From: Pseudomonas parafulva
GTDB lineage: Bacteria > Pseudomonadota > Gammaproteobacteria > Pseudomonadales > Pseudomonadaceae
Direction of reading: 5' to 3'
Assembly (NCBI RefSeq): GCF_002021815.1
Contig: NZ_CP019952.1
Location: 1,891,001-1,955,000, forward strand
Length of the DNA: 64,000 nt
The notes beneath the pieces were generated by a model, which worked only from the letters and a program-made list of their open reading frames with translations, ran no database searches and was not told the origin of the DNA. Positions within the stretch are counted from its first letter, which is position 1. The number at the start of each line of letters is the position of its first letter. Of this stretch, positions 57,998 to 64,000 are shown piece after piece. The translations under genes and the position numbers were made by a program.

Positions 57998-59209
57998 TCA
58001 GGCGCTGCGGCGCTCCTCGGCCTGGCAAGCGGCTGCAGTGAACAGCACGTCGGTGGAGGAGTTGAGTGCGGTTTCGGCGGAATCCTGCAGCACGCCGATG
58101 ATGAACCCCACCGCCACGACCTGCATGGCGATTTCACTGGGAATACCGAACAGGCTGCAGGCCAGCGGGATGAGCAGCAAGGAACCGCCGGCCACGCCTG
58201 ACGCACCGCAAGCACAGACCGCCGCTACCACACTGAGCAACACGGCCGTGGGGAGATCCAAGGGAATGCCCAAAGTGTGCACCGCCGCCAGCGTCAATAC
58301 GGTAATGGTGATTGCAGCGCCGGCCATGTTGATCGTGGCCCCCAGCGGAATGGATACCGAATAAGTATCCTCATGCAGCCCAAGCCGTTCGGACAACGCC
58401 ATGTTCACAGGAATATTGGCTGCCGAACTGCGGGTGAAAAATGCAGTAATACCGCTTTCGCGTAGACACAGCAGGGTGAGCGGGTAGGGATTGCGACGGG
58501 TTTTCCAGAACACGATCAGCGGGTTCATGACCAGAGCGACGAACAGCATGCACCCGATCAGTACCGCCAGCAGGTGCAGGTACCCCAGCATCGCTTTCAG
58601 CCCGGACTGAGCCAAGGTGGAGGTGACCAGGCCGAAGATGCCCAGTGGCGCAAAGCGAATGACAATGCGCACGATCAGCGTAACGCCATTGGACAGGTCG
58701 TCGACCACCTTGCGGGTGGTGTCACCGGCGTGGCGCAATGCGATGCCCAGGCCGATCGCCCAAGTCAGCACACCGATGAAATTAGCGTTGAGCAGCGCGT
58801 TGATCGGGTTGTCGACCGCACTGAGCAGCAGGTTCTTCAACACCTCGTTGATGCCGCCCGGTGCACTTAGGGTGGCGTCGGCTGCGTTCAGTACCAGGTG
58901 CGAAGGAAACATCATGCTGGCAACCACCGCCACGACAGCCGAGGCGAACGTGCCGAGCAAGTACAGCCACAAGATGGGACGGATGTGGGTTTCCTGTCCG
59001 TGTCGATGATTGGCAATCGATGCCATGACCAGGATGAATACCAGCACGGGTGCCACCGCCTTCAAGGCACTGACGAACACCGTACCGAAAAAGCCCAGGT
59101 CGCGGGCGACGGCTGGCGCGATCAGGGCAAGGGCGATACCTGCCACCAGACCGATCACGATTTGCGTCACCAGGCCGGTGCGGTTGAGAAGGCGAAGGAG
59201 CGGTGTCAT
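57998..59209 (-). CDS. sstT: Sodium/serine-threonine symporter SstT
   Basis: A 403-residue DAACS-family transporter of the inner membrane that imports L-serine and L-threonine with sodium. Family motifs are [19 protein letters not shown] (about residues 272-290), [20 protein letters not shown] (about 297-316) and a late [21 protein letters not shown]. About eight membrane helices plus re-entrant loops. It stands 75 bases upstream of yceH on the same strand. Confidence 0.92.
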   Translation of the reverse strand: MTPLLRLLNRTGLVTQIVIGLVAGIALALIAPAVARDLGFFGTVFVSALKAVAPVLVFILVMASIANHRHGQETHIRPILWLYLLGTFASAVVAVVASMMFPSHLVLNAADATLSAPGGINEVLKNLLLSAVDNPINALLNANFIGVLTWAIGLGIALRHAGDTTRKVVDDLSNGVTLIVRIVIRFAPLGIFGLVTSTLAQSGLKAMLGYLHLLAVLIGCMLFVALVMNPLIVFWKTRRNPYPLTLLCLRESGITAFFTRSSAANIPVNMALSERLGLHEDTYSVSIPLGATINMAGAAITITVLTLAAVHTLGIPLDLPTAVLLSVVAAVCACGASGVAGGSLLLIPLACSLFGIPSEIAMQVVAVGFIIGVLQDSAETALNSSTDVLFTAAACQAEERRSA

Positions 59210-59293
59210 GCGCAGCGAGGTCCCGAAATCTGAAAAGGGCTGGACTTTACCATAGACCTTGGTCAGGCACTTGCTGGCCGTTGTCAGGAAACG

Positions 59294-60187
59294 CTACCAG
59301 TTGAACAGTTCGCGTCGTGCCCCTTCAGTGATGGCAACGATGCCAGGATGCTTGACCTTGCGCTCGACTGAAATAGCGTAGAAGGACTCGTTCACGGCCT
59401 CGGTTTGTCCGATCAGTTGTACGCCATATTGGCGACACACTTCTTCGGCAATTACGCTGGGCGCCACGAAGATGCCACTGCCAGACTGCCCGAACGCCTG
59501 CATCAAGGCGCTGTCGTCGAACTCGCCGACGATACGCGGTTGGATATGTTGCTCACCAAGCCAGCGCAGAAGGCGGCTGCGCAGTACGGTTTCCTGCCCG
59601 GGTATGAGCAGCGGTGCATCGTGCAAGCACTCCGGGAACAGGCCGTCATGCCGGTGGGCCAATGTTGGGGTTGCGAAAAAGCTCAGGCCACATTCTCCCA
59701 GTTTCTGGCTATAGCCTTTGATGTCCAGGTGCGGCGGCATCGGGCTGTCTGAAATGACCAGGTCCAGTCGCTGAATGGCAAGGTCGGCCAGGAGGCGCTC
59801 CAGCTTGTCTTCACGGCAGTTGATGCGCAGCACATTCTCAAGCTCCATGGTCGGTGCCAATAATCGATAGACAATGGATTTGGGCACCACGTCAGCCACC
59901 CCGACCCGGAACAGAATCTGCTCCTGGGGGCCGGCACGCAGCATGGCTTCAAGCTCTCCCCCTAGCTGGAACATCTGCTCGGCGTACGTGAGCGCCTGGC
60001 GTCCGGTTTCAGTCAATTCCAATTGCCGACCAACCCGCTGGAACAACTCGACGCCATAAGCCTGTTCCAACAGCGTGATCTGCCCGCTGATGGTCTGTGG
60101 CGTCAAGTTCAATTGCTCGCTGGCGCGAACGATGCTGCCGGTTCGGGCTACCACCCAGAAGTAGTGAAGCTGGCGATAGTTAAGCAT
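59294..60187 (-). CDS. nhaR: LysR-family regulator NhaR
   Basis: A 297-residue regulator with the distinctive NhaR N-terminus MLNYRQLHYFWVVARTGSIV and helix-turn-helix RASEQLNLTPQTISGQITLLE (about residues 22-42). The effector domain follows. NhaR senses sodium and activates antiporter genes in enterobacteria, but no nhaA is in this window. I chose the ATG at 60187 since it gives the family N-terminus; a start at 60202 adds five residues. Confidence 0.85.
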   Translation of the reverse strand: MLNYRQLHYFWVVARTGSIVRASEQLNLTPQTISGQITLLEQAYGVELFQRVGRQLELTETGRQALTYAEQMFQLGGELEAMLRAGPQEQILFRVGVADVVPKSIVYRLLAPTMELENVLRINCREDKLERLLADLAIQRLDLVISDSPMPPHLDIKGYSQKLGECGLSFFATPTLAHRHDGLFPECLHDAPLLIPGQETVLRSRLLRWLGEQHIQPRIVGEFDDSALMQAFGQSGSGIFVAPSVIAEEVCRQYGVQLIGQTEAVNESFYAISVERKVKHPGIVAITEGARRELFNW

Positions 60188-60319
60188 GAGCGCAAAGGCC
60201 AATTCGAAAAAACCGAAGTATATCGCTTGAAAATACGAATTTTACAGAAGTGTTGCGCCGACTAGAATCCACATCATTCAGGCTGATACGAGCCTGCGCA
60301 CATCATTCCGGAGGCGCCT

Positions 60320-60559
60320 ATGCTGTATTTCAAATCAATGGGTACTGCGCTGGTCATGGGCATGACGCTGATAGTACTGGCCGGCTGTGATCAGGCTGAG
60401 AAGTCTGCGCAGCAGGTGCTGGACCAGGCAGCGAAGTCGGCTCAGCAGGTTATCGAGCAAACCAATCAGGCTGCCCAGCAGGCCCTGAGCGACGCGCTGG
60501 GGCCCGAGAAGCAAGAGCCCGAGCAAGATGACCCTGCCTCCAAAACCCAGGACATTTGA
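60320..60559 (+). CDS. Small lipoprotein with Gln-rich heptad repeats
   Basis: A 79-residue lipoprotein with lipobox VLAGC (Cys about residue 23). The mature part is a tandem of QAAKSAQQVLDQ-type units (KSAQQVLDQAA, KSAQQVIEQTN, QAAQQALSDAL), forming a helical coiled coil, and an acidic tail. GGAGG lies six bases before the ATG. By size and repeats it resembles Lpp-like helical envelope proteins, but no close family is recognised. Confidence 0.7.
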   Translation: MLYFKSMGTALVMGMTLIVLAGCDQAEKSAQQVLDQAAKSAQQVIEQTNQAAQQALSDALGPEKQEPEQDDPASKTQDI

Positions 60560-60588
60560 TCCCTAACCCGCGTGACAGGATGTGAACA

Positions 60589-61341
60589 ATGGAATATTTG
60601 CTGGAACTTGCCGCTAGCCCCACAGCCTGGGTGGCGCTTGCCACGCTGGTGGCCATGGAAGTAGTACTGGGTATCGACAACCTTATCTTCATCTCCATCC
60701 TGACCAACAAGTTGCCCGTTGCGTATCGCTCCAAGGCACGTCGCATCGGTATCAGCATGGCACTGGTGATGCGTCTGGCACTGCTGAGCACCGTTGCCTG
60801 GATCGTGCAACTGACCGACCCTGTGTTCGAGGTGTTTGGCAACGCCTTCTCCTGGAAGGATGTGATCCTGATTGCCGGCGGCCTGTTCTTGCTGTGGAAG
60901 GCCACCAAGGAAATTCACGAGAACGTCGACCCACACGGTGCCAAGGAAGAGTCCAAGGCTTCTTCTACCGTCACCTTGGGCTTTGCCGCAGCGATTTTCC
61001 AGATTCTGTTGCTCGATATCGTGTTCTCGGTAGACAGCATTATCACTGCCGTAGGCATGACCGAACATTTGCCGATCATGATCATCGCCGTGATTACTGC
61101 CGTGATCGTGATGATGGTGGCGGCCGATCCGTTGGCCAACTTCATCAACGACAACCCTACCGTTGTCATGCTGGCGCTAGGTTTCCTGATCATGATCGGC
61201 ATGACACTGATCGCCGAGGGGTTCGGCGCCCACGTGCCCAAGGGCTATGTGTATGCGGCCATGGCATTCTCGACCGCTATCGAGATTCTGAATATTCTGG
61301 CACGTCGGGCACGCCTCAAGCGTGAGGCCAAGCAAGGATGA
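60589..61341 (+). CDS. TerC-family membrane protein
   Basis: A 250-residue inner membrane protein with seven predicted helices. The family's paired acidic motifs are [15 protein letters not shown] (about residues 20-34) and [17 protein letters not shown] (about 140-156), thought to bind metal in manganese exporters and extracytoplasmic metal loading. The Alx/TerC group is often controlled by a manganese riboswitch (yybP-ykoY), but only 29 bases separate it from the lipoprotein gene and none is seen. Substrate unproven. Confidence 0.88.
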   Translation: MEYLLELAASPTAWVALATLVAMEVVLGIDNLIFISILTNKLPVAYRSKARRIGISMALVMRLALLSTVAWIVQLTDPVFEVFGNAFSWKDVILIAGGLFLLWKATKEIHENVDPHGAKEESKASSTVTLGFAAAIFQILLLDIVFSVDSIITAVGMTEHLPIMIIAVITAVIVMMVAADPLANFINDNPTVVMLALGFLIMIGMTLIAEGFGAHVPKGYVYAAMAFSTAIEILNILARRARLKREAKQG

Positions 61342-61349
61342 CAGCAGGC

Positions 61350-61366
61350 GGGGCGCATGGCGCCCC
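61350..61366 (+). terminator. Hairpin after terC-family gene
   Basis: GGGGCGC (61350-61356) pairs with GCGCCCC (61360-61366). No T run follows. Confidence 0.4.
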
Positions 61367-61390
61367 ATTCGCTGCATGTTTCGGGTGGGG

Positions 61391-61567
61391 TCAGTGCGCC
61401 GCTGCTGCGCGTGGAGCACGCCGTGCAGGGGCGGGTTGAGGGCGTGGCTGTGTTTGCGCAACGGGTTGAGCGTGCCGCCGTGCGATGCGCAGTACGCCCC
61501 AGAGCATGGCCACCGCAACGCTGAGCCACATGCACACCAACATGATGATTGCCAAGGTCATATTCAT
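61391..61567 (-). CDS. Small single-span membrane protein (58 aa)
   Basis: A 58-residue protein with one hydrophobic helix at the N-terminus (MTLAIIMLVCMWLSVAVAML) and a basic, Pro/Ala/Arg-rich cytoplasmic tail (QTQPRPQPAPARRAPRAAAAH). GGAGGCACGA gives a strong ribosome binding site before the ATG at 61567. A longer frame from 61822 has no such signal and overlaps the divergent lipoprotein. Function unknown. Confidence 0.65.
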   Translation of the reverse strand: MNMTLAIIMLVCMWLSVAVAMLWGVLRIARRHAQPVAQTQPRPQPAPARRAPRAAAAH

Positions 61568-61790
61568 TCGTGCCTCCATCTCTACGGCGAGCGCTTGATA
61601 CGCCAGCGATTGCCTTCCAGACACTTGATTAGTGTAGCCCCTGCGTCGGTACGTTCCATCGAATAACGCCTGCGGCGCCGAGCTGATTCGCCAACATGCC
61701 CTGTCGGACTGTACCGCCGCTGTTGTGGGACCTATCATCGCGAACACAGCAGGGCGCTGCCTGCCCTGCGTTTGAGCAAGCGAGTACCCC

Positions 61791-62474
61791 ATGCCCACTT
61801 TCACCTCGTCGTCGCCGACCAAGGCCGTTCGTCAGCTCATCCTGGCGTGTTGGTTGGGTGTCACCTTGGCAGGTTGTGCCGGGACACCCTCTACCGCCCT
61901 CCAGGGCCTGCCCCAGCGGGTGGAGCTCAGCAGCGTTCCGTTCTACCGCGGTAACGCCAACCACAGCGCAGCCATGGCATTGGCCGCGGTCCTGTCGCAG
62001 CAAGGTGCGCCCATCACGCCAGGGTTGCTCGATCAGCCGCTGAACCTGCCCATGGGCCTCGACAGCCTCGATACCAGCATTGCGCGCGTTGCGCGGAACT
62101 ACGGGAGGGTGGTGTACCCCTTGGACAAGCGGCTCGATGCCTTGTTGACGCAGGTTGCCGCTGGAAACCCGGTGCTGGTTCGCTATCAGGACGGTTCGGC
62201 ATGGTGGAGCGAACCCAGGTATGCGGTCTTGATAGGGTATGACCGGTACAAACAGCGCGTGCTGATGCGTGCAGGCATGCAACGCCGCCTGGTGATGGCA
62301 TTCGACGATTTCGCCTCTGCCTGGGCGAAGGAGGGGCGCTGGGCAATTCTGGTGCAGCCGCCGGGGCAGTTGCCGGCGAACGTCGATCGTCAGCGCTGGC
62401 TGCAGGCCGCTGACGAACTGGCGCGTGCGGGTCAGGAATTAGCGGCCAGGCAGGCCCTGGACAGCATCAAGTGA
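61791..62474 (+). CDS. Lipoprotein with C39-peptidase-like domain lacking catalytic residues
   Basis: A 227-residue lipoprotein (lipobox LAGC, Cys about 29) whose mature part follows the plan of C39-like papain folds: SVPFY, a helix AAMALAAVLSQQG, PLDKRLDALLTQVAAGNPVLVRY and YAVLIGYDRYKQRVLMRAG. In active members the helix begins with Gln-Cys-Gly-Pro and the later strand with His; here these are Asn-His-Ser-Ala and Arg. It is probably a non-enzymatic binding module. A TPR-like tail (ADELARAGQELAARQAL) ends the protein. Confidence 0.65.
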   Translation: MPTFTSSSPTKAVRQLILACWLGVTLAGCAGTPSTALQGLPQRVELSSVPFYRGNANHSAAMALAAVLSQQGAPITPGLLDQPLNLPMGLDSLDTSIARVARNYGRVVYPLDKRLDALLTQVAAGNPVLVRYQDGSAWWSEPRYAVLIGYDRYKQRVLMRAGMQRRLVMAFDDFASAWAKEGRWAILVQPPGQLPANVDRQRWLQAADELARAGQELAARQALDSIK

Positions 62475-62578
62475 GACCGCTCGCATCAAGCGTCACGCGG
62501 TCACTGTAAGAGCGGCCTTGACGGGGCGCCGGAGCGGCTACGGCCCAGCGATATCGACTGAACAGCATCACGCCAAGT

Positions 62579-62599
62579 GGCAGCCCTTTACGGGCTGCC
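62579..62599. terminator. Hairpin between convergent genes
   Basis: GGCAGCCC (62579-62586) pairs with GGGCTGCC (62592-62599), loop TTTAC. It lies just downstream of the minus-strand FAD oxidase. No T run. Confidence 0.45.
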
Positions 62600-62609
62600 A
62601 TGCCTTAGC

Positions 62610-63893
62610 TCAGAAGCCCAGGCGGTCACGCAGACTGTAGTACCAAGCGCCCAAGGCACTGAAAGGCACGCGCAGCATCTGACCGCCCGGGAACGGGTAG
62701 TGCGGCAGCCCGGCAAAGGCATCGAACCGCTCCGCCTGGCCACGCATCGCCTCGGCCAGGACTTTGCCTGCCAGGTGGGTATAGGTGACCCCGTGGCCCG
62801 AACACCCCTGGGAGTAATAGATGTTGTCACCGATCCGGCCTACTTGTGGCAGGCGCGACAACGTCAGCAGGAAGTTGCCGGTCCAGGCGTAATCGATCTT
62901 GACGTTCTTCAGCTGCGGGAAGGCCTTGAGCATCTTCGGACGGATGATCGCCTCGATGTTGGCCGGGTCCCGTGCCCCATATACTACGCCGCCACCAAAG
63001 ATCAGGCGCTTGTCACTGGTCAGGCGATAGTAGTCGAGCAGGTAGTTGCAGTCTTCGACGCAGTAGTCCTGCGGCAGCAAGGTACGCGCCAGTTCATCGC
63101 CCAAGGGTTCGGTCGTGATGACCTGCGTACCGCAGGGCATGGACTTGGCGGCAAGCTCTGGGACCAAGTTGCCCAGGTAGGCGTTGCCCGCCACGATGAT
63201 GAACTTGGCGCGCACTTTGCCCTGTGGGGTATGCACGACCGGGTTGGCGCCACGCTCAATGCGCACGGCCGGGGTTTGCTCATAGATGGTGCCACCCAGC
63301 GATTCGACGGCAGCAGCTTCGCCGAGGGCCAGGTTGAGCGGATGGATATGACCGCCGCTCATGTCGAGCATGCCGCCGATATAGTTGTCGCAGGCCACCA
63401 CTTCGCGGATGCGCTGTCGATCCATGAGCTCCAGCTGGTTGTGGCCGAAACGTTCCCATAGGCGCTTTTGCGATTCCAGGTGACCCATCTGTTTGCTGGT
63501 CAGTGCAGCAAAAACGCCACCATCCTTGAGGTCGCACTGGATGTTGTACTTGGCCACCCGCTCGCGGATGATGCGCCCGCCCTCGAAGGCCATTTCGCCC
63601 AGCAGCTGCGCCTGGTGGGCACCCACGGTGCGCTCGATGACATCGATGTCGCGGCTGTAGCTGTTGACGATCTGGCCACCGTTGCGGCCCGAGGCGCCGA
63701 AACCAACCTTGGCCGCTTCGACGACGCTGACCTTAAAGCCGTTTTCTAGAAGGAACAGGGCGCTGGACAAGCCGGTGTAGCCTGCGCCGATGATGCAGAC
63801 ATCGGTTTGCACCTCACCCTGCAGCGCCGGACGTGGCGGCACCGGGTTGGCCGAGGCGGCGTAGTAGGACTGGGGGTAGGGGGTGTTAGCCAT
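62610..63893 (-). CDS. puuB: Gamma-glutamylputrescine oxidoreductase-type FAD enzyme
   Basis: A 427-residue DAO-fold flavoprotein. It has the dinucleotide motif IIGAGYTGLSSALFLLENG (about residues 33-52), FGASGRNGGQIVNSYSRD and a C-terminal flavin region YYSQGCSGHGVTYTHLAGKVLAEA. The wording fits PuuB, which oxidises gamma-glutamylputrescine in putrescine catabolism. Pseudomonads have several related copies, some for other amines, so the exact substrate is uncertain. AGGTTCTGCAGC precedes the ATG. No other puu gene is in the window; the partner genes may lie beyond its right end. Confidence 0.8.
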   Translation of the reverse strand: MANTPYPQSYYAASANPVPPRPALQGEVQTDVCIIGAGYTGLSSALFLLENGFKVSVVEAAKVGFGASGRNGGQIVNSYSRDIDVIERTVGAHQAQLLGEMAFEGGRIIRERVAKYNIQCDLKDGGVFAALTSKQMGHLESQKRLWERFGHNQLELMDRQRIREVVACDNYIGGMLDMSGGHIHPLNLALGEAAAVESLGGTIYEQTPAVRIERGANPVVHTPQGKVRAKFIIVAGNAYLGNLVPELAAKSMPCGTQVITTEPLGDELARTLLPQDYCVEDCNYLLDYYRLTSDKRLIFGGGVVYGARDPANIEAIIRPKMLKAFPQLKNVKIDYAWTGNFLLTLSRLPQVGRIGDNIYYSQGCSGHGVTYTHLAGKVLAEAMRGQAERFDAFAGLPHYPFPGGQMLRVPFSALGAWYYSLRDRLGF

Positions 63894-64000
63894 GCTGCAG
63901 AACCTCGTGTTTTATATTTTTAACGAATGTAGCGATGCTATCAATAATAATAAACACCCGCTAGTCATCCGCTGAAAATCATGAACACCGCCTGCGTCTG

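Overview
The window reads as an ordinary chromosomal segment of a fluorescent Pseudomonas of the P. putida group. Evidence for this is the GC-rich codon use, the aerobic nicotinate (nic) gene order, paired c-type cytochromes (TsdBA), a molybdate ABC operon, several CsrA/Gac-type signatures and the many small Pseudomonas-type lipoproteins. The hcnABC hydrogen cyanide synthase operon points to the P. entomophila / P. mosselii side of the group, since it is absent from many P. putida strains. I see no prophage, insertion sequence, integrase or CRISPR array. Two tRNA genes (Cys, Leu) each have a clear sigma-70 promoter and a terminator.

Layout. 0-6.5 kb: nicCDEF, then nicT and nicP, the lower pathway that turns 6-hydroxynicotinate into fumarate plus the uptake genes. 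6.6-9.5 kb: a TonB-dependent siderophore receptor with a Fur-box-like upstream region, and a ProQ/FinO-type RNA chaperone. 9.7-18.4 kb: a chemoreceptor with a sigma-28-type promoter, a MASE1-GGDEF diguanylate cyclase, a DASS/SLC13 anion transporter, small envelope proteins and a methyltransferase. 18.4-21.5 kb: a minus-strand SDR, APH-like kinase, SCP2 and histidine phosphatase cluster. 21.7-28.2 kb: sohB, tRNA-Cys, a LysR regulator, hglS (2-oxoadipate dioxygenase/decarboxylase) and a divergent MFS carrier.

28.3-34.8 kb: an SOS block, with an SRAP/YedK gene divergent from umuDC and a perfect LexA box between them, then an InaA-type kinase and hcnABC. 34.9-40.6 kb: a GNAT, the mesX-mesD folate-independent methionine synthase pair, small unknown genes, adhP, a very acidic small protein and tRNA-Leu. 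40.9-45.4 kb: a three-gene operon of PAS histidine kinase, double-domain KaiC-like ATPase and single-domain response regulator, then a CsrA/RsmA-family gene and a topoisomerase IB. 45.4-48 kb: modABC with a ModE-type operator just upstream.

48-64 kb: nitronate monooxygenase, small proteins, tsdBA, galU, gor, ahpC-ahpF, yceH, sstT, nhaR, a small lipoprotein, terC, a lipoprotein with a C39-peptidase-like fold that lacks its catalytic residues, and a puuB-type FAD oxidase.

The most interesting points are the KaiC-containing signalling operon, hcnABC with an RsmA-type GGA site over its ribosome binding site, the oxygen-dependent methionine synthase pair, the shared SOS control region, the ModE operator, and several small or orphan elements (a 27-residue membrane peptide, two orphan minus-strand terminators, a pseudo-C39 lipoprotein).
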